Below are positions 17,447 to 26,204 of a stretch of DNA of 64,000 bases, in pieces. Location of the stretch: contig JAXGIW010000001.1 in the NCBI GenBank assembly GCA_040770625.1, positions 434,001 to 498,000 of the forward strand, given 5' to 3'. Under the pieces are notes generated by a model. The model was given only the letters and a program-made list of their open reading frames with translations. It did not search any database and had not been told where the DNA came from. The position numbers and the translations under genes were made by a program. How positions within the stretch are numbered: the stretch's first letter is position 1; each line of letters starts with the position of its first letter. This DNA comes from 58-81 sp012729145 (GTDB lineage Bacteria; Synergistota; Synergistia; Synergistales; Thermovirgaceae).

Positions 17447-18424
17447 ATGCAGCTTGATCCCCAGATCTCCGACGTCCTTCTTGCCGCCCGTTTCCTGAGG
17501 GGCAAGGTGCGTCATACCCCCACGGAAAGGTCGGATAGCCTTAGCAGCCTTTCCGGCGCAGAAGTTTTCCTCAAGTGGGAAAATCAGCAGATATGCAGTT
17601 CCTTCAAGGTTCGTGGGGCGCTTAACAAGATGTACAGCCTTTCAGAGGAAGAGAGGGCGAAGGGGGTTGTGACGGCATCCAGCGGCAATCATGCCCAGGG
17701 TGTCGCCATGGCGGCAAGATCCCTTTCCGCCAGGGCGGCGATATGTGTTCCCGGCGTCTGCCCCCAGACAAAACGCGACGCGATAATGAGGCTTGGCGGA
17801 GATTTTGTCGAACTGAGGGTGATCGGTCATCTCTACGATGATGCTGAGGATGAGGCCCACAGGCTTCAGAAGGAAGAAGGGATGACCTACGTCTCTTCCT
17901 ACGAGGATCACTTTATAATCAGCGGTGCCGGGACACTTGGCCTTGAGATGATCATGGACGAACCCTATCTCGACACGGTCATAGTCCCTGCAGGGGGCGG
18001 GGGGCTGATAAACGGCGTAGCCATAGCGGTAAAGGCCTTAAGCCCCGAGACGGAGATCTGGGGGGTCCAGTCTGTGGCATCGAACCCCTACGTGGTCTCC
18101 TGGCCCGGGGGCAAGGTGCTTGATGTATCCTACGAGGATTCCCTCGCTGACGGACTGACCGGGTGGATACCCCAAAGCCTTCTTGACCTTTCCCGGAAGA
18201 GAGTTACCAACTTTGTGGACGTCCTGGAGTCCGATATCGCAAAGGCCATAGCCTTCCTCCACTCCCGTCACCACCAGGTGGTCGAGGGGGCTGGGGCTGT
18301 CGGCGTGGCAGCCGTAATGGCCGGCAAGGTCCCGGTGAAGGGAAAGCGGGTAGGTATTGTTATATCCGGCGGGAATATCGATCAGCCTCGCCTGTTGGAG
18401 ATCCTCCGGGAATACTCCGACTGA
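17447..18424 (+). CDS. PLP-dependent threonine/serine ammonia-lyase (catabolic type)
   Basis: Deaminates threonine to 2-oxobutyrate or serine to pyruvate. Fold-type II motifs are clear: PLP Lys in SSFKVRGALNK (residue 54), ASSGNHAQGVA, the phosphate-binding loop PAGGGGLING and the closing VISGGNID. The 325-residue length without a C-terminal ACT domain points to the catabolic TdcB-like form rather than biosynthetic IlvA. ATG at 17447 has GGAGG eight bases upstream. It is followed directly by a parS site and a strong terminator. Confidence 0.88.
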   Translation: MQLDPQISDVLLAARFLRGKVRHTPTERSDSLSSLSGAEVFLKWENQQICSSFKVRGALNKMYSLSEEERAKGVVTASSGNHAQGVAMAARSLSARAAICVPGVCPQTKRDAIMRLGGDFVELRVIGHLYDDAEDEAHRLQKEEGMTYVSSYEDHFIISGAGTLGLEMIMDEPYLDTVIVPAGGGGLINGVAIAVKALSPETEIWGVQSVASNPYVVSWPGGKVLDVSYEDSLADGLTGWIPQSLLDLSRKRVTNFVDVLESDIAKAIAFLHSRHHQVVEGAGAVGVAAVMAGKVPVKGKRVGIVISGGNIDQPRLLEILREYSD

Positions 18425-18433
18425 AACCCTGTA

Positions 18434-18449
18434 TGTTTCACGTGAAACA
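18434..18449. other. parS centromere site (perfect 16-mer)
   Basis: TGTTTCACGTGAAACA, identical to the canonical Spo0J/ParB binding site. It overlaps the base of the terminator stem behind the threonine dehydratase gene and lies about 6.5 kb from parB. Confidence 0.92.
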
Positions 18450-18480
18450 GGGGCCGCCCATCCAGGCGGCCCCTGTTTTT
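18448..18480 (+). terminator. Intrinsic terminator after threonine dehydratase
   Basis: Perfect 11-bp stem CAGGGGCCGCC / GGCGGCCCCTG with a 6-base loop, followed by TTTTT at 18476-18480. Its first two bases are shared with the parS site. Confidence 0.9.
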
Positions 18481-18503
18481 CATTGCTGGCCAGTGCGCTG
18501 TCG

Positions 18504-21500
18504 TCACTCGTTCCCCGGGAGGATGTTCCTCAGAAGCTGTTCTATGACCTGTCTCTTGATATCTTCCCCGGTATCTGGGGGGGTTCCGGAGCCTTCGCCG
18601 GTGGGGATGCTTATGGTCACCTTGTGCTGGGTCCCGTTCTGCTGGGTTTGGCCTACTCCGTCTGATTCCGGCAGGGGTTGTACCGCTCCCTGAGCGGGGG
18701 CGATCCTGAAGCTGTGGAATGATGGATTGGACCAGGTCCCACCGATACGGAAGTTCGTGTCACGAAAGTCCTGTCTTCCGAGCCCACCCACCACTCCGCC
18801 TATGAGGCCCTCAAGAAGGGCCTCGGGGGAGGCCGAACCGGCCGTGGCGAGACCCTGTATGGCGCCGAGAAGGGTGTTAAGGGCCTGAACGTTGACAAGC
18901 CCCGAGCAGTAGAGGTTCAGGTTGCCCCCCGGTCCTGCAGGTCCGTCCACGTTAAGGTACCGGTAAAGAGGGTCGTCCACGTAGGCTGTGGCACGACTGC
19001 CGGGCAGAAGGGTCACGACGTTCCCGTCGATTTTGAAGTTGGCGTCGATCATCCTGTAGCGAATAGAGGACATCCCGTAGGCGGAGGAGATCGACTTGAG
19101 GGCGTTGAAGCCCGATATCTCCCCTTCTGTGGCCGAGAGGTTGCCCCTTCCCGTCACGAGGACGTGCCTCCCGAAGGCTCCAGACAGGGACAGATCCAGG
19201 TCGCCCTTTCCGGAGATGCTGCCATCCAGGTCGGTGACGGCCCTTACCGTCTGGTCAATGTCGGCGCCCCTGACGGCTGCCCTGATGTTCCACCTGCCTG
19301 TTGCAGTCTCGATGGAGCCTTCGGCATTGATAGTCCCTCCGTAGAACTTCCCGACGGCGTTCTCGGTTCTGATGCTCTCCTCCTCCAGGACCACCGGGAG
19401 GGACGCATCGTCGAAGTCAATGCCGAAGGCGGTCATCCTTTCTGAGAAGATCTCCCCCCTGCCGTTCCATCTTCCGTCTTTCATGGAGCCCGAAAGGGAG
19501 ACGTCCAGAGTGCCCGACAGATCCGGGGGGCCGTTACTTTTGACCTCTTTGGTAATCCGGGCCAGGTCAAGACCTGATCCTTCCATGGAAAAGTCCATAT
19601 CCAGACCACCCGGACCAAACAGGGCCGTCCCTTTTGCAGTGAGGACTCCCTCGCCAGCGGATCCTTTCAGCTCCTCCAGGGTCATCTCCGAGCCATTGCC
19701 CCTGACGCGGAAAGAAATGTCCGACAGGTTCAGGCCAGCGAGTACGATGGATGGTGACTGCCCGGAAATTGCCAGCTCCGGGCCGGGGAGGTCGCCCTTG
19801 ATGGTGAAACTGGCCTCTACGGGCCCCTTGACGTTAAAGGGAATCCTGTTGCCCAGAACGGAGAGGTCCACGCCTGAAGCGGTCCCCTTGAGGTCGGTTC
19901 TGCCCGGTCTGTTGGACGAGGGGAGCCTTGCCGTTCCGGTGACGGAGATACGGGCTCCCAGGATCTCTCCCTGGGCGTTCTCGATGTTCACCGTTCCGGA
20001 GGCCACGGTGAAAGCCGTCCTCAGGTTCGAGAGGGTCCCGCCGTTGAACTGGAGCCTCTCGGCAGCCATGTCGAGTCGCATGTCGGGAGTCTCGCTGGCC
20101 AGAGGCAGGGCCACTTTTGTAAGTATCTTCATATCGGTCAGGCTGGCCTTTTCGGGAACGTCGACGCGGGGCGAGCGGATCTCAAGGGCCAGCGTGGGAG
20201 TTTTTACAGGTCCTTTAAGGTTCCACTCTGCCGAGACCCTGCCCTCAAGCCCCAGTTCTTTCAAGGCCGGGACGAAACCGGCCACGGAAGATACGGGTCC
20301 CTCCTGCAGGGTCCCCGCGAGGTCGAAGGTTCCCTTTTCCTTTACCAGGCCGGTGATCCTTCCGGACCCGGCAACCCTGGACCCCCTCCACAGGGCGCTA
20401 ATGGAGTTGATAGTGATGTTCCCTTCCGAGTAAGCGAAACTGATCTCGGGCCTTTCGATGGTCTCGCCCGCAGCGTTGATCCTGGCGGAATTGATGGTCC
20501 CCCCGGAGCGTATCTCCTGACCCGCACCGAAGATCCGGACCGAGCCGGCGGCTTTCCCCGAAAGGGCAAGGTTCTCGACGGGAATGACCGACGATGCCCT
20601 TGACAGGTCCAGGTCGTTACCGGAAAGGGTGAGGTCAAAGACAGGCCTTTGCCCGATTGTGATGTCCCCTTTTCCGGTCACTGGAGAACCCAGCCAGTGA
20701 GCCTTAAGGTCCAGGCCAATTGTTGAACTTTTCTCGAGCTGGAGAGTGCCGTCGATCTCCGAAAGGGGTTGCCCCGCCAGGGTAAAATCGGGTGTGCTTA
20801 TATTTATGGTCCCAGAGAGAGCGTTGGAGGGTCCCTGAAGCCTGATCTCCATGGAGTCGATGGTCCCATCGGCAAGGGAGAGCCATGAGAAGGATCTCCT
20901 CCAGGACTTCGCTTCGGCCTCCCGGGCGGTGATATCAATGGTGGTGACCGGTGGCATTGCACTGAATACGAACTGAAGTTTCCCTGATACTGCCGTCCTG
21001 TTGGCTTTTCCCCTGATCTCCCCTATCTCCAGGGCTCTTCCTGAGAAGGACCAGGGGGAGGAGATGCCTTCCATCTCTATGCCGTAGACCTCGCCCTGGG
21101 GGATGTCGAGGTCCCCTTTGACTGCGACCTCGGGCCAGGCGCCCCTGGCTGAAAAAGAGGTTGTAAGGTTTCCGGAGTAGCCCTGTTTCGCCAGATCCGG
21201 CCAGAACCTCTCCAGGATCTTGATATCCAGATCAGATACGACGCCCGTCAGGTCTGCCACCGGGAGGATCCTCCCTGAAACGGTCAGAGCACCACCGGTG
21301 GTCCTGATCGACATATCCCTGAGATCGAGCCGTTCTCCGGCCATCTCAAGCTCCGCCTTCAGAGAGAATGTGGTCTCCCTGAAAACGAGTGACCCCGATG
21401 CATCAATTACACCTTCCCGGAGGATAACTCTTCCCTCTTCTACCTTAATGTCCCCCGCAGGGGTCCTGACGATGCTTCTGTGGACACGGAACATGTCGAA

Positions 21501-21896
21501 GGGCAGGGATACTGTTCCTGGAGTACCCTCCTTGAACAGGAGGGGGAACACTTGCGGCCATTCGAGCAACGCCCCGCCGAAGGAGATGGATCTGATCCTC
21601 GGAGAGCCTGTCAGCAGAGAGAGAGGCTTGAAGGATATGGCCACCTCAGGGGCTGAGAAGAGGAGCCGCTCGTCACGCCTGATAGAGAGGTCCCTGATCC
21701 TGAAACCCCTGAAGGGGTTTCCCGAAATCGAGGAGAGAGAAAGGTCGGCCTGGAGATGCTGTACGGCGGCCTTCTCCAGTTCTGAAGCAACGGTCCCTGC
21801 CCCGATATCGCTTCTGGAAGCGAGTAAAAGGGCTGTACCGACTGCCAGCGAGAGCAGTATCAACAGGATCAGCAGAGCTTTCCAGTATTTTCCCAT
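18504..21896 (-). CDS. Very long AsmA/TamB-like inner-membrane-anchored protein
   Basis: An 1130-residue protein with one N-terminal membrane helix (ALLILLILLSLAVGTALLLA) and an otherwise repetitive beta-rich sequence rich in G-x-L/V and (L/I)SG(K/R)A-type units, as in AsmA, YhdP and TamB proteins that bridge the periplasm and carry phospholipids or aid outer-membrane assembly. The C-terminal part has the AsmA-type LDGSISGKGDLDLSLSG and late GGVVGGLGRQDFRDTNF segments. Start ATG at 21896 follows GGGGGGTAAGCTCT. The presence of such a protein supports a diderm envelope. The exact subfamily is not resolved. A TTGATT-N16-TTATTA pair just upstream could be its promoter. Confidence 0.8.
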   Translation of the reverse strand: MGKYWKALLILLILLSLAVGTALLLASRSDIGAGTVASELEKAAVQHLQADLSLSSISGNPFRGFRIRDLSIRRDERLLFSAPEVAISFKPLSLLTGSPRIRSISFGGALLEWPQVFPLLFKEGTPGTVSLPFDMFRVHRSIVRTPAGDIKVEEGRVILREGVIDASGSLVFRETTFSLKAELEMAGERLDLRDMSIRTTGGALTVSGRILPVADLTGVVSDLDIKILERFWPDLAKQGYSGNLTTSFSARGAWPEVAVKGDLDIPQGEVYGIEMEGISSPWSFSGRALEIGEIRGKANRTAVSGKLQFVFSAMPPVTTIDITAREAEAKSWRRSFSWLSLADGTIDSMEIRLQGPSNALSGTINISTPDFTLAGQPLSEIDGTLQLEKSSTIGLDLKAHWLGSPVTGKGDITIGQRPVFDLTLSGNDLDLSRASSVIPVENLALSGKAAGSVRIFGAGQEIRSGGTINSARINAAGETIERPEISFAYSEGNITINSISALWRGSRVAGSGRITGLVKEKGTFDLAGTLQEGPVSSVAGFVPALKELGLEGRVSAEWNLKGPVKTPTLALEIRSPRVDVPEKASLTDMKILTKVALPLASETPDMRLDMAAERLQFNGGTLSNLRTAFTVASGTVNIENAQGEILGARISVTGTARLPSSNRPGRTDLKGTASGVDLSVLGNRIPFNVKGPVEASFTIKGDLPGPELAISGQSPSIVLAGLNLSDISFRVRGNGSEMTLEELKGSAGEGVLTAKGTALFGPGGLDMDFSMEGSGLDLARITKEVKSNGPPDLSGTLDVSLSGSMKDGRWNGRGEIFSERMTAFGIDFDDASLPVVLEEESIRTENAVGKFYGGTINAEGSIETATGRWNIRAAVRGADIDQTVRAVTDLDGSISGKGDLDLSLSGAFGRHVLVTGRGNLSATEGEISGFNALKSISSAYGMSSIRYRMIDANFKIDGNVVTLLPGSRATAYVDDPLYRYLNVDGPAGPGGNLNLYCSGLVNVQALNTLLGAIQGLATAGSASPEALLEGLIGGVVGGLGRQDFRDTNFRIGGTWSNPSFHSFRIAPAQGAVQPLPESDGVGQTQQNGTQHKVTISIPTGEGSGTPPDTGEDIKRQVIEQLLRNILPGNE

Positions 21897-22120
21897 AGAG
21901 CTTACCCCCCGAGAGGACCTTGCAGGACACCTAATAATAAGTACGGAACGGAAAAGAATCAATCGGACAAACTACGGAAAACTGTGAAGGGGTTTTTGGA
22001 ACTTGATTATACCAGACCGTCTCGGCCCTTCAGGTTCAAGGTTGTATGCGCAAGGGCAGCTCCGGGGGGGTATTTCCTGTGGAGTTTTGTCAAGAAGTGC
22101 CAAAATGACCGGAAAGGGGG

Positions 22121-22149
22121 TGTGGAGATGTGGACAAACCTGTGGATAA
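22121..22149 (+). other. Three-box DnaA-site-like cluster far from dnaA
   Basis: TGTGGAGAT (22121-22129), TGTGGACAA (22129-22137) and TGTGGATAA (22141-22149, a perfect DnaA box) sit in tandem in the gene-free spacer between the AsmA-like gene and the nuclease gene. The rest of this 260-base spacer (21897-22156) has A/T-rich promoter-like DNA on the AsmA side. Nearly the same three-box pattern occurs upstream of dnaA. Confidence 0.5.
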
Positions 22150-22156
22150 GTTTGGA

Positions 22157-22930
22157 TCAGTAGAAGGATAAGATCTGGGTCCGGTCACTCAGGATAACTT
22201 CGGGTCCATTAAATCCCGGTATGACCTTCCCTGTTACGATCAGGGTCCTGCCGGCCAGATCTTCAATGGAGCCGAATTGACCGGTATCACTCTTATGAAT
22301 TATCAGAGTGGTATAGCCTTTATCAGGACGTAGCGTGTAGCGGGTCCTGGAAGAGGAAATGCTATCCACCTTGAACCGTATGTTGATAAAACGCCCCGCC
22401 AGCGAGGGTAATTCCGCCCATACCTGGGTTGGAGTGAACAGCCTTCCACGAGCCTTTTCCCAGAGGCCTCTCCCGGAGGACCTGGCACTGGCGAAGGCCT
22501 CCCTGAAAAGGTCTGTGTAGCGCAGATTTGGGGGGATAGCGTAAGGGACTGCCAGGCCGCTTGATACCAGCAGTTCGTTGGCCATGAAGCTTCCCTCGTC
22601 GCTCTCTACCCAGACATAGGCAAGGGTCCTTCCGTAGCGGTCTTTCTTCTGCAGGTCAAGCTCGAGAAGGACCCTTCTTCCGAGCACCAGCGATCTGTTG
22701 AAACGGGACGCCTCCCGACCCAGCTCTTCCACCCTCCGGCGGGGGTGAGAGGTCTCGGGGCAGTCTATGCCGATATATCTCACCTGCTCCACCTTCCCGT
22801 CGGAAGTCTCAACGGTCACGGTATCCCCGTCGACGACCTCGACCACACGACCCCAAAGAGCAGTCCCCGCCCCGGCCTGCAGAGGCGAGAAAAGGATCAG
22901 AAGACAGCAGAGAGCGGCAAGACTTTTCAT
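22157..22930 (-). CDS. Secreted staphylococcal-nuclease-like protein with C-terminal extra domain
   Basis: A signal peptide (LAALCCLLILFSPLQAGAG) is followed by a thermonuclease domain with VVDGDTVTVE, the catalytic-site YIGIDCPE and DRYGRTLAYVW segments and the GRGLWEKA helix. After residue 160 a second region of about 95 residues follows, with RFINIRFKVDSI and LAGRTLIVTGKV, which looks like an OB-fold added to the nuclease. It probably cleaves nucleic acid outside the cytoplasm. Its ATG overlaps the stop of the upstream PPC gene by four bases (ATGA). Confidence 0.83.
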   Translation of the reverse strand: MKSLAALCCLLILFSPLQAGAGTALWGRVVEVVDGDTVTVETSDGKVEQVRYIGIDCPETSHPRRRVEELGREASRFNRSLVLGRRVLLELDLQKKDRYGRTLAYVWVESDEGSFMANELLVSSGLAVPYAIPPNLRYTDLFREAFASARSSGRGLWEKARGRLFTPTQVWAELPSLAGRFINIRFKVDSISSSRTRYTLRPDKGYTTLIIHKSDTGQFGSIEDLAGRTLIVTGKVIPGFNGPEVILSDRTQILSFY

Positions 22931-23352
22931 TTATTTTCAGGACAGAATCTTGGAGGCTCTCCCTTCACAAGGACCTTTCTTTCGAAGGTCAGTCCCTCCG
23001 GTACCAGGAACACCATCTCGCAGGTGTTGTTGACAGTCCCTCCGAAGAGGTGGCCTCCGATGACCGACATGTTCCTCCCCGACAGGGAGGCGTGGGCATG
23101 GATGAATGCCTTCCCGTCGCTCTTTTTGTTGACCGTACCCGATATGGAAAGTATCTCATGGGGGTCTGAGAACTGATGTTTCTCGTATCCATCGGGGCCA
23201 AGCCAGCCTATCTCGATATCGCGGAGCATCCCTATCGCGGAAATGATGACCGCCGAGGTGGTGTCGCCAAGAGCTTCAAGAAGGGAGGGGATGAGGTCCT
23301 CCCCCTCGTCCAGTCGTAACGCTATAAGGTTCTTCCCTCTTTTTACTGGCAA
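22927..23352 (-). CDS. PPC/DUF296 domain protein
   Basis: A 141-residue single-domain protein of the PPC (DUF296) family, known from plant AT-hook proteins and from free-standing bacterial versions that form trimers. Hallmarks are ALRLDEGEDLIPSLLEAL, VIISAIGMLRDIEIGW, the HAHASLSG metal-binding-like histidine pair and GGHLFGGTVNNTCEMV. TTG at 23352 has GGGAGGG six bases upstream. It is translationally coupled to the nuclease gene. Function in bacteria is unknown. Confidence 0.8.
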   Translation of the reverse strand: MPVKRGKNLIALRLDEGEDLIPSLLEALGDTTSAVIISAIGMLRDIEIGWLGPDGYEKHQFSDPHEILSISGTVNKKSDGKAFIHAHASLSGRNMSVIGGHLFGGTVNNTCEMVFLVPEGLTFERKVLVKGEPPRFCPENK

Positions 23353-23503
23353 TTCGATCCCTCCCAGGCAGTAGATGAAGGGGGCAACCCCTCTATAAGT
23401 CTATCACCGAAATCCCGGTCCGAACCCCTATGTTTTCGGGTATGATAATAAAATAGAAAAGGACCGTCGATCTCTTCGAACTCCGGGAAGGATGGAATAA
23501 TAC

Positions 23504-24205
23504 TTGCCAGAGCCGTTTCCCGAGCAGAGGCTCTCAACTGAAGGACTTCTGGTTGAAATGGAGAAGAACAGGGAAGGGCTTGAGAGGTACGCCCTTCTTC
23601 TTGCTTCCTTCAACGAGAGAGCAAGGCTCACAGGTCCCAGAGACCCATCGGAGATATTGGGGCATATCAGGGACTGCGCCGTATCTCTGGTCTTTGCGCC
23701 GGACATCGGCACCGTTGTAGATATCGGGACGGGTGGAGGTCTTCCGGGTATCGTATGGGCCCTTTGCAGGTCGAACCTGAAGATCACCCTCCTTGAAAGC
23801 GTGGGGAAAAAGTGCGCTATCCTTGAGGAGATGGCCGGTATGCTCAGTCTGGTCAACGTCGACGTGGTCTGTTCAAGATCGGAGGCCCTCTCCCTGGAGC
23901 GCAGGGAGAGATACCAAATAGCCCTCTCAAGGGCCGTAGGCCACCTGGGCGTCGTCGCCGAGTACGCTTCTCCCCTGCTGGCGGTAGGCGGATCGGCGTG
24001 TCTTTTCAAGGGGCCCAGGGTCCTGCAAGAGCTTAGGGAGATAGGGGATAGATGGGCCACTCTCGGCTTTGACGACCCCGTGATCCACCCTTACGATCTT
24101 GACGGGAAGAGTCCTTGCCTTGTGAGACTGCAGAAGACCGGTCCGTGCCCGGCGAGGTTCCCGAGAAATCCCGGCAAGGCCAACAAGAGCGCCTGGTGGA
24201 GGTGA
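23504..24205 (+). CDS. rsmG: 16S rRNA (guanine-N7)-methyltransferase RsmG (GidB)
   Basis: Methylates G527 of 16S rRNA. SAM-binding motif VVDIGTGGGLPGIVWAL (about 71-87), LLESVGKKCAIL, and the SRAVGHLGVVAEYASPLL motif typical of the family; the C-terminal FPRNPGKANKSAWWR matches the usual RsmG end. TTG start at 23504 follows GAAGGATGG; A/T-rich TATGATAAT at 23441 is a likely -10. It precedes parA by five bases, the classical rsmG-parA-parB order. Confidence 0.93.
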   Translation: MPEPFPEQRLSTEGLLVEMEKNREGLERYALLLASFNERARLTGPRDPSEILGHIRDCAVSLVFAPDIGTVVDIGTGGGLPGIVWALCRSNLKITLLESVGKKCAILEEMAGMLSLVNVDVVCSRSEALSLERRERYQIALSRAVGHLGVVAEYASPLLAVGGSACLFKGPRVLQELREIGDRWATLGFDDPVIHPYDLDGKSPCLVRLQKTGPCPARFPRNPGKANKSAWWR

Positions 24206-24210
24206 AGTTA

Positions 24211-24981
24211 TTGAAAACAGTTGCAGTTGCGAACCAGAAGGGAGGCGTCGGCAAGACCACCTGCTGTGTGAACCTGGCCGCTGAACTGGGCAGACAGGGC
24301 AAGAAGGTTCTTGTTCTTGACATCGACCCCCAGGGCAACAGCACAAGCGGGCTGGGTGTTGACGTAGCCAATATCAAGAACAGCATGTATCACGTCATCC
24401 TTGACGAGGTCTCCCCCACCAATGCGATCATCCAGTCGTCCTGGGAGGGGGTCTGGGTCCTTCCAGCCACCCTTGACCTTGCCGGATCGGAAGTTGAGCT
24501 CGCCGGGGTCATGAGCCGGGAGACAAGGCTCGCGAGGCACATGAACGCCATGAAGGACTTCGACATAGGCTTTATCGACTGCCCTCCCTCCCTGGGGCTT
24601 CTTACCGTCAACGCCCTGGTCGCTTCCGACAGCCTTATGGTGCCGATCCAGTGCGAATACTACGCCCTGGAAGGCGTGGGGCAGCTCATGCGGACCGTCT
24701 CGCTGGTGCAGAGATACCTTAACGAGAACCTCAAGCTTGACGGTGTGGTGCTGACCATGTTCGACACCAGGACCAACCTGTCCAGGGAAGTTGCTGACGA
24801 GGTGAAGAACCAGTTCAAAGAGGCCGTGTTCGAGACCATAATCCCAAGGAACGTAAGGCTTTCCGAAGCCCCAAGCTATGGGAAGCCTATCTGCTACTAC
24901 GATCAGGGAAGCGCAGGCGCTGCAGCGTTCAGGAACCTTGCCGAGGAGGTGCAGGACCGATGGCTCGCCCAAGGGCACTAG
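24211..24981 (+). CDS. parA: Chromosome-partitioning ATPase ParA (Soj)
   Basis: Deviant Walker-A ATPase that forms nucleoid-bound gradients moving ParB-parS complexes. KGGVGKTT (residues 10-17), LDIDPQGNSTSGLG with Walker A' Asp and FIDCPPSLGLLTVNAL are complete. The start is TTG at 24211 with GGAGG eight bases upstream at the end of rsmG; the open frame extends further upstream without a ribosome site. Overlaps parB by 22 bases. Confidence 0.96.
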   Translation: MKTVAVANQKGGVGKTTCCVNLAAELGRQGKKVLVLDIDPQGNSTSGLGVDVANIKNSMYHVILDEVSPTNAIIQSSWEGVWVLPATLDLAGSEVELAGVMSRETRLARHMNAMKDFDIGFIDCPPSLGLLTVNALVASDSLMVPIQCEYYALEGVGQLMRTVSLVQRYLNENLKLDGVVLTMFDTRTNLSREVADEVKNQFKEAVFETIIPRNVRLSEAPSYGKPICYYDQGSAGAAAFRNLAEEVQDRWLAQGH

Positions 24982-25847
24982 GGAAAGGTCTCGGAGCTCT
25001 CATTCCCGGAGCCGGGGCAGATCCCATCCCCGTTGCGGGGGCGCCTGGGGAGGTCCTCCATCTGCGACTGAGGGACATAAGGCCTTCGCCCAACCAGCCC
25101 AGGAAGGATTTTGGCCGGGAGGGGCTGGAGGCCCTTGCCGACTCCATAAGGGAGCACGGCATCGTCCAGCCCGTGGTGGTCCGGAAGCTTAACGGCGGCT
25201 ACGAGATCGTGGCCGGTGAGAGAAGGTGGCGGGCCGCCGAGTTGGCCGGGCTCGAAGAGGTGCCCGTCCGGGTAATAGATGCGGACGAGAACAGGGTGAT
25301 GGAGCTTTCCCTGGTGGAGAACCTCCAGAGGGAAGACCTCTCCCCCCTGGAGGCCGCCAGGGGGATCCGGGAGCTGGTGGAGAAGTTCTCACTCACCCAG
25401 GAACAGGCGGCGAAGAAGCTTGGCTGGAGCAGGGTGGCCGTGTCCAACAAGCTCAGGCTCCTGAACCTTCCCGAGGAGATCCTGGAGATGCTGCACAGGG
25501 GAGATCTCAGCGAGGGGCACGCGAGAGCCCTTCTGTCCCTGGAAGACCTTCTGGAGCAGATCCACCTGGCGAGACAGTGCGTCGACCGCGGCATGTCGGT
25601 GCGGGAGGTGGAGGAGGCGGTCCGTAAGCCTTCAAGGGGAAAGGATAACAGGGCAAGGAGGTCTTCCCAGTCGGTTTTGATCCCAGAGCCTGTTCTCAGG
25701 GTCTCGGAGCGTTACGGCATAGACGTAAAGATGAGCGGACGAGGGGACAACGTAAGGGTCATGCTGGGCGGATTGAGCGAGGATGAGGCCCGCAGGCTCT
25801 TTGAGATGATCGACCGGAGCGGGGAGATACTCTTCCCTGACAAGTGA
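24960..25847 (+). CDS. parB: Chromosome-partitioning protein ParB (Spo0J)
   Basis: CTP-dependent clamp that loads at parS. In order: N-terminal ParA-stimulating basic segment GKGLGALIPG, IRPSPNQPRKDF, CTP-binding GERRWR (86-91), the ENLQREDLSPLEAARG motif, the helix-turn-helix around SLTQEQAAKKLGWSRVAVSNKLRLL, and a C-terminal dimer domain. ATG at 24960 lies inside the end of parA. Two parS sites, 18434-18449 and 26156-26171, flank the operon. Confidence 0.97.
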   Translation: MARPRALGKGLGALIPGAGADPIPVAGAPGEVLHLRLRDIRPSPNQPRKDFGREGLEALADSIREHGIVQPVVVRKLNGGYEIVAGERRWRAAELAGLEEVPVRVIDADENRVMELSLVENLQREDLSPLEAARGIRELVEKFSLTQEQAAKKLGWSRVAVSNKLRLLNLPEEILEMLHRGDLSEGHARALLSLEDLLEQIHLARQCVDRGMSVREVEEAVRKPSRGKDNRARRSSQSVLIPEPVLRVSERYGIDVKMSGRGDNVRVMLGGLSEDEARRLFEMIDRSGEILFPDK

Positions 25848-25866
25848 CCCTGCAGGGGGTGAGTCG

Positions 25867-26091
25867 ATGGCCAGGCTCACGGAAGATCTAGGGGCATTCA
25901 CGAGGGTACTCTCCTCGGCTTTACTCCTGTGCGGATTCATCATCTTTGGTGTGGTTGGCGGAAGGGCCCTGGTCTTGCGGGGATACCCCGGGTGGACCCT
26001 CCCGGCCGCCATTATTGCCGGAACGGCCTTCGGGGCATGGCAGGCCTGGTCTTTCCTGAAGACGGGGATGAAGAGGGGCCGTAACTCGTAA
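25867..26091 (+). CDS. Small two-helix membrane protein, AtpZ/AtpI-like
   Basis: A 74-residue protein with two predicted membrane helices (LLLCGFIIFGVVGGRAL and AAIIAGTAFGAWQAWSFL) and a basic tail, the layout of AtpZ/AtpI accessory proteins. No ATP synthase gene is next to it, so the link is only by shape. ATG at 25867 follows GGGGGTGAGTCG, 19 bases after parB. Its last codons and stop are built by two copies of the GTAACTC intergenic heptamer. Confidence 0.6.
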   Translation: MARLTEDLGAFTRVLSSALLLCGFIIFGVVGGRALVLRGYPGWTLPAAIIAGTAFGAWQAWSFLKTGMKRGRNS

Positions 26092-26126
26092 CTTGCCAGA
26101 TGACAGTTTGCTGTTTACCGTTTACC
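26081..26126. repeat. Intergenic repeat words at the end of the small membrane gene
   Basis: GTAACTC-GTAACTT heptamers at 26081-26094 overlap the last codons and the stop of the preceding gene. They are followed by GCTGTTTACCGTTTACC at 26110-26126, the inverted form of the GTAAACGGT/GTGAACAG word seen in other spacers. Confidence 0.6.
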
Positions 26127-26155
26127 CCTTTGAATTTTTAACAGCTCCGCCGTCG

Positions 26156-26171
26156 TGTTTCACGTGAAACG
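26156..26171. other. parS centromere site (15 of 16 match)
   Basis: TGTTTCACGTGAAACG, differing from the canonical parS only at the last base; the palindromic core GTTTCACGTGAAAC is intact. It lies about 300 bases after parB. Confidence 0.9.
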
Positions 26172-26204
26172 TACATCTCCTCAAACTGGAGAGGGGGGGT
26201 TCCT

